Source: Verrucomicrobiota bacterium (lineage in GTDB: Bacteria > Verrucomicrobiota > Verrucomicrobiia > Limisphaerales > DSYF01). Taken from it: a DNA stretch of 17,225 nt. The position numbers were made by a program, and so were the translations under genes. The stretch covers positions 1-17,225 of the forward strand of contig JALOTU010000009.1 of assembly GCA_025457725.1 (NCBI GenBank), given 5' to 3'. Below the pieces are notes generated by a model. That model searched no databases. It was not told where the DNA came from and saw only the letters and a program-made list of their open reading frames with translations. Of the stretch, positions 7,143-14,960 are shown piece by piece (position 1 is the first letter of the stretch; the number at the start of each line of letters is the position of its first letter).

Positions 7143-7859
7143 TCAACCGGTCGCCTCGCCCCTTGCCAACTGAATGGCCTGGAGCATGACTTCCGTGGAG
7201 CTCTTCAGCCCCATCTTATCCTTGATGCGGTTGCGGAAGGAGTTGACTGTGGCGACGGTCACATTGAGTTCTTCTGCAATCTGACGCACCCCTTTTCCCT
7301 GCCCCAACATTCGAAAAACTTCCAGCTCGCGATCACTCAGCAAATCCACCGTCGTGGTGGGGTGGTCTGGGTTCTGTGCACGCATTAGCTTGGAAATAAT
7401 GCTTACAGCCATCTTCTCGCTCAGATACATGCTGCCGCCGAGCACCTTGTGGATGGCGGTCCTCACGTTCTTGATAGGCTCATGCTTCATCACGTAGCCC
7501 ATGGCACCAGCCCGAAGCGCGCGCTCAGCGTAGAGCACTTCGTCATGCATGGAAACCACCAGCACAAGCAAATCTTCATTCTCAGCCTTGATGGCTTTGA
7601 TGAGATCGATGCCACTGGCACCACCCAGGGAGATGTCCACCAGCACCACATCGGGTTTCGTTTCCCGTATGCCGCGCATCGCTTCTGTCGAGTCGGCAGC
7701 GTCACCGCAAACCGTGAGTCCTGGTCCATGGTCGATCAGTTGCCGCAACCCTTCGCGGAACATTGTGTGGTCATCCACGATGAAGACGCGGCTGCTTTTG
7801 ACCGACTCGCCACTCGTGGTGGCGGGCGATCCTGTCTGGGCTTCGGGGGTTTTAGCCAT
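7143..7859 (-). CDS. NarL/FixJ-family response regulator (receiver plus LuxR-type HTH)
   Basis: A 238-residue regulator with a receiver domain at about 23-140. Asp29-Asp30 form the acidic pocket, Asp75 in VVLVDISL is the phosphoacceptor, Ser103 is the switch residue and Lys125 in YVMKHE is the conserved lysine. A LuxR-type helix-turn-helix follows at about 173-236 (LSDRELEVFRMLGQGKGVRQIAEEL). The recognition helix reads VATVNSFRNRIKDKM, where many relatives have V-K-x-H-x-x-x-I, so its DNA site may differ from NarL sites. The first 22 residues are a polar, low-complexity extension. The ATG overlaps the end of the kinase gene by 8 bases, so the two are translationally coupled and form a cognate pair. 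Phosphorylation by that kinase should activate DNA binding; the divergent pseudopilin promoter is the obvious candidate target, by inference only. Confidence 0.93.
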   Translation of the reverse strand: MAKTPEAQTGSPATTSGESVKSSRVFIVDDHTMFREGLRQLIDHGPGLTVCGDAADSTEAMRGIRETKPDVVLVDISLGGASGIDLIKAIKAENEDLLVLVVSMHDEVLYAERALRAGAMGYVMKHEPIKNVRTAIHKVLGGSMYLSEKMAVSIISKLMRAQNPDHPTTTVDLLSDRELEVFRMLGQGKGVRQIAEELNVTVATVNSFRNRIKDKMGLKSSTEVMLQAIQLARGEATG

Positions 7860-10338
7860 TGATTGTTTCGTGCATCATCTGACTCTCAATTCTCGCCGGA
7901 GAAAACGTGCAGACAACCTCTGTTCCCCGTCCCTGCTGGCTCATCACATCAAGCGTGGCTCCGATGACGTTGGCTCGATAGCGCATGATGCGTATGCCCA
8001 TTCCCGCGCGCCGGCTGCTCGCCGTCTTGAACCCAATCCCGTCGTCCCTCACGGCCAGCTTGAACCGTTCACCGTCAGGCCTTAATGAGACGACCACGTG
8101 ACGGGCTTTGCCGTGCTTGACCGCGTTAAGCAGAGCTTCCTGAACGACGTAGTATAGGTGGAGTGCCATTTCATTGTCCACCGTCGATGGAGGTGAATCG
8201 CAGTTGAACGTGCAGTCGAGGCGGAAACGCGTGCCGGCGTTGTCCACCAGATCCTCAATCGCAGCCACCAGCCCGCTTTCAGCCAGGCGAACGGGAAACA
8301 GGCCGCGGGCCACGCTGCGCGCCTGCACGGTGGCCTCGTTGATCAGCGATCCTATCTTCTCGACATCCGCCGCCTGGGGCGAGTTGGCCTCCTGCATTTG
8401 TTCGCCAAGAATCTCCAAAAGGCAGGCGATGCCAACCAATTGCTGACAAACGCCGTCGTGGAGATCGTGCCCTATCCGGCGTTGTTCGGCGTTGCTCACT
8501 TCGAGCAACTCGTGCTCAAGCCGCCGCCGCTCAGTGATATCCCGGGCGATGCCTTCCACTTCGGGCTCCTTGGGAGGCTCGATCAGCAGGCGGCTGCTGA
8601 GCTCCAATTTGACACGCCTGCCAGAGGCATTGACAAAATCCCATTCGGCGGTGGGCAATTCCGCCCCCTTGACCACCTGGGCCAGCCACTCCCGGGCGGC
8701 GGCTTGCTGGTCCGCCGCGACCAAGTCCACGAGCGACATTTTCAGCAATCGCTCTCGTCCGTGCTGCAGCAGCCGTTCCCCGGAGCGGTTGATGGAGGTG
8801 AGCCGTCCGGCGAGGTCATGCGTGAACACCATATCGTTGGCGTTCTCGAAGAGATCGACATACCGATCCTTCAACGAGGCCTCCACCTGCAGCTGTTGCC
8901 GGATGATCTGAGTTTGCTGCCCCACACGCCGCCGCAACACCCCCACCCAGGCCAGAGCCACAAGGACGCTCAGCAGGAGCAATCCAACCGTCCACAGCAG
9001 CTTGCGGAGCGTCCACCAAGGAGGGGCAGCCAGCACCCGAATGTCCGCCGGGGAACGAAGCAGAAGTTGAAAGGATTTTGCCCGCAAACTCTCCCGCTTC
9101 TTCAAATCTCCCGGCTCGAACAGGCAAATACCGGTGACAGATACCCGGCTTCCGTCTTGGAGCCCTTCGACGGCGTCAGGCCCATACATTGGATCCAGAT
9201 GCGCATGGAAGATGAAGTCGCCCGACGCGAGCACGAAGAACTGCTCCAGGCTCTGGCGGGTGCGATCCAGAAGCTTGGCCTCCAGGCGCACCAGTCGACA
9301 ATCGTAGGCGCCGGTGAGCGCCGCATCGATGTCCACGTCCACAGGCACAGGGGCGGGGTCGCTCCCCACCTTGCGGTAGATTGCGTCCTCCAGCATCGGC
9401 GAGTACTGGCCTTGGGCGATGAACCCGAGCACCTCCACCCGGTCCCCCAGCCTCAACGGGGTTTCCTGCCGGGTCTGGATTCGGAGCCCATAGTTGTCAT
9501 CCTGAATGTAAAGGGATTCCCCCGGGTGCTGAAAAACAACCGTCCCTGAGACTTTGATGCGGCGCCCATAATTTCCCTGCAGGGTGAACTGGAGGAGGCT
9601 TCCAATGCTGCGCGCCGGCATTGAAAACGGGTTTTCCGGAGCCGGGGTTTCGACGATCACATCCTCGGGCCTGGGCACCAGAAGTCGAATACTGAACAAC
9701 TGCCGCTGGCGATTGAAAATCGTGGAGCAAACTCCACGCACCCGAATGGTGCTGTCGATCAGGGCCTCGGGACTTTCAACAGGAATACCCGGCACACAAG
9801 CCGCCAACCGGCCCCCGCCGGTTGCCAGCTCGATCACTTGGTAGCCCGACAACTCGTCAAGCTGGGTTGACCGCACAATTCCGGAAATTTCAACAAACTG
9901 GCTGTCTTCCTGACCGCTTGCCAGCGCCTGGAAAGTCGTCGGCACGGCGCGCGGCAAAGGGGCCTCGCCCAAAATGCGCACCTGTTGCGGCAGGACGACC
10001 GGTGCGTATTCGCCGGCGCTTGTGACGCCGACGATCTCCACCAATCGCCCTTGCCGAAGCGGCGGAATGTTGGTGGATTCGCGCAGGTAAATCCCAGCAG
10101 TAGAGTCCTGGATGAACCTTGAGAACAGATTCTCACTGAAAAACGTGACCACGCCGCGTAGGCGGACCGGCAGATGTTGCTCTGCGAGTTCCGCAGACAG
10201 GCCTCGGACTTCGGCCGCCGTCGTCAATTCTTGCACCTGTTGGTCCTGTGCCACTGCATTGGGCATCGCCAAAACAATACTCGCTGCAACCGCCGCAACG
10301 CAGCCGAGTCGATGTCTTTGATTCCAGCGATCAATCAT
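7852..10338 (-). CDS. Membrane sensor histidine kinase with large OB-like periplasmic region, PAS and HisKA_3/HATPase domains
   Basis: With the ATG at 10338 the protein has 828 residues and a clean signal peptide (MIDRWNQRHRLGCVAAVAAS..., cleavage near AVAQ at 30). A GTG at 10440 would add 34 polar residues and bury that signal, so I prefer the ATG. The periplasmic part (about 31-440) shows four related beta-rich units near 58-128, 148-230, 260-325 and 346-436; units 1 and 3 share V-x-G-T/V-V-x-F, FIQD/YIQD, L-x-G-x-x-V-E-V/I-x-G and G-x-Y-x-P. They resemble OB folds. A transmembrane helix (446-468), a short coiled coil and a PAS domain (about 492-605) follow. The dimerisation domain has His624 in RRIGHDLHDG (HisKA_3), and the ATPase has Asn738 and DDGIGF (765-770). 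It should sense an extracytoplasmic ligand and phosphorylate the overlapping response regulator. Kinase class is certain; ligand is unknown. Confidence 0.94.
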   Translation of the reverse strand: MIDRWNQRHRLGCVAAVAASIVLAMPNAVAQDQQVQELTTAAEVRGLSAELAEQHLPVRLRGVVTFFSENLFSRFIQDSTAGIYLRESTNIPPLRQGRLVEIVGVTSAGEYAPVVLPQQVRILGEAPLPRAVPTTFQALASGQEDSQFVEISGIVRSTQLDELSGYQVIELATGGGRLAACVPGIPVESPEALIDSTIRVRGVCSTIFNRQRQLFSIRLLVPRPEDVIVETPAPENPFSMPARSIGSLLQFTLQGNYGRRIKVSGTVVFQHPGESLYIQDDNYGLRIQTRQETPLRLGDRVEVLGFIAQGQYSPMLEDAIYRKVGSDPAPVPVDVDIDAALTGAYDCRLVRLEAKLLDRTRQSLEQFFVLASGDFIFHAHLDPMYGPDAVEGLQDGSRVSVTGICLFEPGDLKKRESLRAKSFQLLLRSPADIRVLAAPPWWTLRKLLWTVGLLLLSVLVALAWVGVLRRRVGQQTQIIRQQLQVEASLKDRYVDLFENANDMVFTHDLAGRLTSINRSGERLLQHGRERLLKMSLVDLVAADQQAAAREWLAQVVKGAELPTAEWDFVNASGRRVKLELSSRLLIEPPKEPEVEGIARDITERRRLEHELLEVSNAEQRRIGHDLHDGVCQQLVGIACLLEILGEQMQEANSPQAADVEKIGSLINEATVQARSVARGLFPVRLAESGLVAAIEDLVDNAGTRFRLDCTFNCDSPPSTVDNEMALHLYYVVQEALLNAVKHGKARHVVVSLRPDGERFKLAVRDDGIGFKTASSRRAGMGIRIMRYRANVIGATLDVMSQQGRGTEVVCTFSPARIESQMMHETING

Positions 10339-10485
10339 ATTCAGGCCAGAAACCCTCAGAGCCTCAGTCGCGATTTTCTCTTGATCCTTGAAGGAAATGC
10401 AATCCGCTCTTTCACGGCGACGGCTCACCAGTGGCACCACAAGATGGGCATCATTGCCTATAGAGGCTAAGTATACTACTCTGCG

Positions 10486-10586
10486 ACAATGTATTACTAC
10501 AGTGTTGCAGCGATAAGCTTAACAGGCAAACCACAACGTAAAATTTCGATTGACGCACAATGTGCCACATAGTATTACAACAATGT
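10486..10586. repeat. Repeated ACAATGT heptamers and dyads in a divergent control region
   Basis: ACAATGT occurs exactly at 10486-10492, 10557-10563 and 10580-10586. The last two are 23 bases apart, near two helical turns. GTATTAC occurs at 10491-10497 and 10572-10578. A dyad ATGTG-C-CACAT sits at 10560-10570 and TGTA-TTAC-TACA at 10490-10501. The region is much more AT-rich than its surroundings and lies between the kinase gene and the pseudopilin gene. This looks like an operator cluster. The protein that binds is unknown; the neighbouring response regulator is a candidate. Confidence 0.55.
10550..10578 (+). promoter_or_regulatory. Sigma70-like promoter for the pseudopilin gene
   Basis: TTGACG (10550-10555), exactly 17 bases, then TATTAC (10573-10578). 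The -35 matches consensus at 5 of 6 positions and the -10 at 4 of 6. The spacer contains the ATGTGCCACAT dyad and one ACAATGT, and another ACAATGT lies just after the -10, so a bound regulator would overlap polymerase. Predicted transcription start is near 10585. Confidence 0.5.
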
Positions 10587-10674
10587 AACCATTTTGGTGT
10601 AGAGTCGTGAAAAGATGATCTCGTATGTTGTTGTCCGCACCGAAACCAAATCAAAAAACCCAACCGAAAAGTAC

Positions 10675-11448
10675 ATGAACGATTCGCCCACGATAACTTC
10701 CGCAGCCCGGCTTCGGCCCGGGACGCGGTTCAGGCAAAAAGCATTTACACTCATCGAACTGCTCGTGGTGATTGCCATCATCGCTATTCTGGCGGCAATG
10801 CTCTTGCCCGCCTTGAGCAAATCCAAGGACAAAGCGAAGAAGATTGGCTGTTTGAACAACCTCAGGCAACTGGGTCTGGCTTCCATGCTTTACGCCGGCG
10901 ATTACAAAGGAGACTACGTGGGTGACACGCTGGGACAGCCTCCGGGCACGCGCCTTGGTTTGGATGACGACATGAATTATTTGTATCCAACATACATGTC
11001 GAGTCTGGATTCATTCGTATGCCCCAGCACGCAGAACGAGGTGACCTCGTCAAATGTGACGGTCCAGGGAGTCACGCTGGTGGCAGACCTGAGAGACAAC
11101 TGCCCGGCGGGCCGCGGACCGGGCCGCGGGACCAGTTACGAGGTTTACGGTGTCATGTCCAATACCTCCGGAAAGAAGAAATCGGAGAGGGCGGTGGCCA
11201 GTTATCAGCTCACCAAGAACTTCAAATATCGCGGGATGAAACCCGGACCGACCCGCGTCTGGTTGCTCGTTGACGCCGACGACGCACCCCCCAGCCTCAA
11301 ACACAACTATCCGGATAAGCTGGATAATCACGGGGATGAAGGTGCGAACGTGATGTATTGCGACGGGCATGCCTCCTTCCTGCGCACCGAAGACTACCAG
11401 GAAGCGTTCAACATCTGTTTTGATGAGAATCTGAATCCACCCAAGTAG
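10675..11448 (+). CDS. Type II secretion/type IV pilin-like pseudopilin (prepilin-type N-terminal methylation domain)
   Basis: A 257-residue secreted pseudopilin. The class III leader ends at Lys22-Ala23, then FTLIELLVVIAIIAILAAML (24-43) forms the N-terminal helix, with the conserved Glu at mature position 5. The residue before the cleavage site is Ala, where Gly is usual. The C-terminal globular domain ends with NHGDEGANVMYCDGHASF, a variant of the H-x9-DG motif of Verrucomicrobia and Planctomycetes pseudopilins, here with 10 residues between His and DG. These proteins are abundant in such genomes, and their assembly role is poorly known. An in-frame ATG at 10615 would make a 43-residue leader before the cleavage site, which is long for a prepilin, so I chose 10675; neither has a strong ribosome binding site. 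No other pilus or secretion gene is nearby. It is divergent from the kinase gene and follows the promoter and heptamer repeats. Confidence 0.88.
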   Translation: MNDSPTITSAARLRPGTRFRQKAFTLIELLVVIAIIAILAAMLLPALSKSKDKAKKIGCLNNLRQLGLASMLYAGDYKGDYVGDTLGQPPGTRLGLDDDMNYLYPTYMSSLDSFVCPSTQNEVTSSNVTVQGVTLVADLRDNCPAGRGPGRGTSYEVYGVMSNTSGKKKSERAVASYQLTKNFKYRGMKPGPTRVWLLVDADDAPPSLKHNYPDKLDNHGDEGANVMYCDGHASFLRTEDYQEAFNICFDENLNPPK

Positions 11449-11528
11449 GAATGCGTGTTGCCGGAGAACACCGGTTCTGCTCCTGTGTCACCAGGGCCGT
11501 GCCGGCGGCGAATGTTGCGTTGAGCTCA

Positions 11529-11706
11529 ATGAATCGGTGGCTGGATTTCCCGCAGCATCTCGTCGCCCTCCTCCTGATGGGGTTGGCAATCGTCAGCCCG
11601 GGGTCAGCCGGCACTCTCGTTGATGCAACCTGTGACAGCCCAGACATTGAGAGTGTCCCACCCAGATCTGATTGCATCCGAGTCGTGTCGGGGCAGTCCG
11701 GCCGGC
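11529..11706 (+). pseudogene. Possible remnant: isolated signal-peptide-like reading frame before the CE2 esterase
   Basis: The 258 bases between the pseudopilin and the esterase lipoprotein hold no clear gene. From an ATG at 11529 the frame starts MNRWLDFPQHLVALLLMGLA and continues to SPGSAG, which looks like a signal peptide, but then becomes cysteine- and arginine-rich and runs into the esterase gene in another frame. It may be the 5' remnant of a secreted protein gene broken by deletion or frameshift, or chance. A weak hairpin (AGAAC/GTTCT) lies near 11466-11479 and does not look like a terminator. Confidence 0.25.
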
Positions 11707-12837
11707 ATGTCTCGGATTGCCCTTGTGGCGGGGATGCTGCTTCTCGCTTCGTTATTGGGGGGCTGCACCTCCGGTCCAGTTGCGGCGAAGCCCGCGCCCC
11801 GTTCCACGGTCAGCACCAGCGCCGCCCAAACCGTACAGGTGGTTCCGGCGTCCAGTGCGTTCTTCCGCTACGAGGGCCGGTTTGATTTTGCTGACACCAG
11901 CGCGCCGGGAATCGTCTGGCAAGCGAGTCGGATCAGCTTGGATTTCGACGGGGACAGGATCCACCTTTTGTTTGACGACGCCAAAGGACAAAGCTTCTTC
12001 AACGCACAGGTCGATGGCTCGAACGCCATCATTGGAATCCACGAGGGATCGTCACCCACAAATGTGAACGTATCCGTTCCCGGCAACGGACGCCATCACC
12101 TGCGCCTTTTCAAGCGTAGCGAGGCCCTCGCCGGCTCGGTGAGTTTCCGCGGGGTCGAATTGGCGCCGGGCGCGAAGGCGTGGACTCCCCAGCCCCCGGG
12201 CTACAAACTCCGGATGGAATTCATGGGCGACTCGATCACGGTTGGCGCTTGCAATGAGGACGGGGATAAGGACCAATGGGCCAATCGTCGGACTCATAAT
12301 GCGGCGCTGAGCTACGCGACCTTGACCGCCGACGCGTTCGACGCCGATTATCGCAACTTCGCCGTGAGTGGCATCGGCATTGCCACGGGCTGGGTTCAGT
12401 TTAAAGCCGGCGAGGCGTGGGATAGAATTTATCCGGATCCTGCATCGCCGCGCGCCAGCCTGTCGACCTGGACGCCGGATGTCGTCTGCGTGAACCTGGG
12501 CGAAAACGACTACGGCTATCCCCACTGGAACGGGCAATCCTTCCCCACGAATTTTACCAGCGGGTACGTGGCGCTGATCCGGGATATCCGCCAAGCCTGG
12601 CCCGGGGCCCACGTGGTTCTCCTCCGCGGCGGCATGCGTGGCGGCGCGCACAGCGATCTCCTGCGCGAGGCATGGGAATCGGCCGTGGCACAACTCGAAG
12701 CGGGCGACGCTGCGATCAGCCATTTTGTTTTCAAGCATTGGACCAAAAACCATCCGCGCGTAGCCGACGACCGGATCCTGGCCGACGAGTTGATTGCGTG
12801 GTTGAAGCGGCAGCAGTTTATGCGGCCTTATCTGTGA
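11707..12837 (+). CDS. Lipoprotein SGNH hydrolase, carbohydrate esterase family 2-like
   Basis: A 376-residue lipoprotein. Starting at ATG 11707 gives MSRIALVAGMLLLASLLGGC, a lipoprotein signal with lipobox LGGC and Cys20. The longer frame from 11620 would place 29 polar residues in front and is rejected. Residues about 50-155 form a beta-sandwich that ends in GRHHLRLFKRSEA, a CE2 hallmark. An SGNH hydrolase domain follows: Ser176 in FMGDSITVG, the glycine block NFAVSGIG, Asn267 in NLGENDY and His349 in KNHPRVADD. CE2 enzymes remove O-acetyl groups from plant polysaccharides such as xylan and mannan. The membrane leaflet cannot be told from sequence, though residue 21 is Thr, not the Asp that retains lipoproteins in the inner membrane in enterobacteria. 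It follows the pseudopilin by 258 bases, and a 154-base gap precedes the next hydrolase. Substrate is inferred from family. Confidence 0.85.
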   Translation: MSRIALVAGMLLLASLLGGCTSGPVAAKPAPRSTVSTSAAQTVQVVPASSAFFRYEGRFDFADTSAPGIVWQASRISLDFDGDRIHLLFDDAKGQSFFNAQVDGSNAIIGIHEGSSPTNVNVSVPGNGRHHLRLFKRSEALAGSVSFRGVELAPGAKAWTPQPPGYKLRMEFMGDSITVGACNEDGDKDQWANRRTHNAALSYATLTADAFDADYRNFAVSGIGIATGWVQFKAGEAWDRIYPDPASPRASLSTWTPDVVCVNLGENDYGYPHWNGQSFPTNFTSGYVALIRDIRQAWPGAHVVLLRGGMRGGAHSDLLREAWESAVAQLEAGDAAISHFVFKHWTKNHPRVADDRILADELIAWLKRQQFMRPYL

Positions 12838-12991
12838 ACCCGCGCGGGGCCAGGCACCCGATCAGAGCAACCCGGCCAACCGGGGTGCGGCGCAGCGACC
12901 CAAATGAAAACGCTGGACCTCATGACGCAACGAATGTCCATCCTGTTGCATGATCATCCAAGGTGGAGGACACCTCGGTCCTGCTGACATC

Positions 12992-14947
12992 ATGTCCCCA
13001 AAATCAATCCCTGCCATTCTGGCCCTGTGCGCTCTCCCGCTTCACTTGGCAACGGCGGCGGGCACCCTCACCTTTGCCGAAGTCACCACCGGCTTGTCCG
13101 GCAACCTGATTTTTGTGGATGCGTCGATCGACGGCACCCTGGTCAACGCGACCAACGGGAGCCAGGCGGGCATTGTCGCAGGTCAGTCCAGCACCGGCTC
13201 CTGGGGGCGCGTTGACGACTCGTGCCACGCCACCGGCGCCACGCCGGCGGGCCATACGGATGGGCTGGGAGCCAAAGTCCTGGAGGGCAACACGCCAGCG
13301 GGGCTGCCGGACTTGAAGTGGACTTTCAACTCGGGATCGGGAGACGGCGGCAACGGAGGCGGGAATCTCAAGCCCAACACCACCTATCAAGTTTACGCCC
13401 ACTGGCTAAGGTTCATGTCATGGAACCCGGCCGTCGAGCTCGCCAACAATGCATCGTTCACCGGGTCGGATCTGATCAATGCCGGCAACAGCGGCACGGC
13501 CATCACGAGCGGCACGCAACAGGACTGGTACCGTGTGGCAACCACGTTGACGGTGACAACCGACACCAACGGCTATGCCGAGTTGTGGATTCGTCAGCCG
13601 CCCTCCAATCGCGCAATTCTCGACGGCGTCGTGATGCGGGAAGGGGTCGAGCCCTCCTTCACCTCCTGGGCTGCGGGTTACGGTATTGCGGCGGACGGCG
13701 ACGGCGACGGGGACAACGATAAGATCCCGGCCTTGCTCGAATATGCTCTTGGCTTCAATCCGACGCAGCACGATGCCATGCCGCTGCCGCTTCCCAGCGG
13801 AGCCAACCACAGCGTCACGTGGCCCAAGGGTGCGGAAGCGGCAGGCGATCCGAAGATCAGCTATGCGGTACAGGTTTCAACCAACCTGATTGCTTGGAAT
13901 CCGGCGGCGCCGGGTGATGTGGCCGAATCCGGCACCAATCTTGTGCTCATCCTTGTGGGCGGACACGAGGAATTTTTCGCCCGCCTGGCCGTAACCCATG
14001 GCACAACATCCGGCGGCCGGCTTACGGGCAGCCAGCCGGTTCCGGGCTGGCCCACCAACGTGCTCGAACTCGCCTATCTCTCGTCCGCGGACCAGACGTT
14101 GCAGCCGGCCCTGGTTTACCAAGCGCTCAGCAACGACCCGAAGCCGCTGCTCGTCGCGCTGCACACCTGGTCAGGCAACTACCTCCAGTCCGAGCCCGAT
14201 TTTGCCAACTGGTGCATCGCCAACGACTGGCATTTCATCCATCCCAACTTCCGCGGCTCCAACAACAATTCCAACGCCCTCGGTTCCGAACTGGCAGTGC
14301 AGGACATCGTCTCGGCGGTCGAATTCATGCGGGTAAACTGCAACGTGGACACCAATCGGATCTATCTCGTCGGCGTTTCCGGCGGCGGGCATGCCTCGCT
14401 GTTGCTGGCGGGTCGGCATCCGGAAATCTGGGCGGGCGTTTCCGCCTGGTGCGGCATCAGTGATATCGCGGCGTGGTGGCGGCAATGTGACGGAACCGCC
14501 AACGACGGCTACGCCAACAACATCGAAGCCGCCTGCGGAGGCTCCCCGGCGACCAACACCAACGCCCTGAACCAGTGCATCCTGCGCTCGCCCGCGACCT
14601 ATCTCGCCCAGGCCACCCATCTTGCGCTGGACATCAACCATGGGGTGAATGACGGGCGTTCGGGCAGCGTTCCCTTCACTCATGCGCTTTACGCCTTCAA
14701 CGTCGTGGCTGCACCCGTGGACGTCCTGACCGAAGCGCAGATCACCAACTTTTACGCCACTCAGATTTCTCCCGAGCCCGCCGACCCCGATCCGTTATAC
14801 GGCAGCAAGGCTCCGTTGTTCCGGCGCCTATCCGGCAATACCCGCGTGACCATCTTTGATGGCGGCCACGAGATCATCTCCAACGCGGCCCTGCGATGGC
14901 TGGCGGAGCAACGCAAAGGAATGGCCGCTCAATGGGCCCTTCCCTGA
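12992..14947 (+). CDS. Secreted multidomain alpha/beta hydrolase (prolyl-oligopeptidase/feruloyl-esterase type)
   Basis: A 651-residue exported protein. ATG 12992 starts MSPKSIPAILALCALPLHLA, a signal peptide; the frame opens at 12950 but the 14 extra residues would precede the signal. Residues about 25-215 form a glycine- and asparagine-rich beta-sandwich that looks like a binding module. Next comes an acidic linker GDGDGDNDKIPALLEYALG (235-253), common in Verrucomicrobia secreted proteins and perhaps calcium-binding, and a small beta domain (about 265-335, YAVQVSTNLIAWNP). The C-terminal alpha/beta hydrolase (about 350-650) has HTWSGNY near the oxyanion hole, nucleophile Ser463 in GVSGGGH, probable Asp554 in HGVNDG and His626 in DGGHE. 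It probably cleaves esters in a polymer; peptidase activity is less likely because the beta-propeller is absent. The next esterase starts 13 bases later, so they are co-transcribed. Confidence 0.85.
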   Translation: MSPKSIPAILALCALPLHLATAAGTLTFAEVTTGLSGNLIFVDASIDGTLVNATNGSQAGIVAGQSSTGSWGRVDDSCHATGATPAGHTDGLGAKVLEGNTPAGLPDLKWTFNSGSGDGGNGGGNLKPNTTYQVYAHWLRFMSWNPAVELANNASFTGSDLINAGNSGTAITSGTQQDWYRVATTLTVTTDTNGYAELWIRQPPSNRAILDGVVMREGVEPSFTSWAAGYGIAADGDGDGDNDKIPALLEYALGFNPTQHDAMPLPLPSGANHSVTWPKGAEAAGDPKISYAVQVSTNLIAWNPAAPGDVAESGTNLVLILVGGHEEFFARLAVTHGTTSGGRLTGSQPVPGWPTNVLELAYLSSADQTLQPALVYQALSNDPKPLLVALHTWSGNYLQSEPDFANWCIANDWHFIHPNFRGSNNNSNALGSELAVQDIVSAVEFMRVNCNVDTNRIYLVGVSGGGHASLLLAGRHPEIWAGVSAWCGISDIAAWWRQCDGTANDGYANNIEAACGGSPATNTNALNQCILRSPATYLAQATHLALDINHGVNDGRSGSVPFTHALYAFNVVAAPVDVLTEAQITNFYATQISPEPADPDPLYGSKAPLFRRLSGNTRVTIFDGGHEIISNAALRWLAEQRKGMAAQWALP

Positions 14948-14960
14948 GGAGAACATCTTT

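Noticed and set aside
8398..9549. A 383-codon plus-strand frame inside the kinase gene
   Set aside because: Antisense shadow of the histidine kinase; the minus-strand frame has complete PAS, HisKA_3 and HATPase motifs.
12839..12884. CCCGCGCGGG palindrome and CCCGG-CCAA-CCGGG hairpin after the CE2 gene as a terminator
   Set aside because: Short stems and no T tract in very GC-rich DNA, where such palindromes are common by chance.
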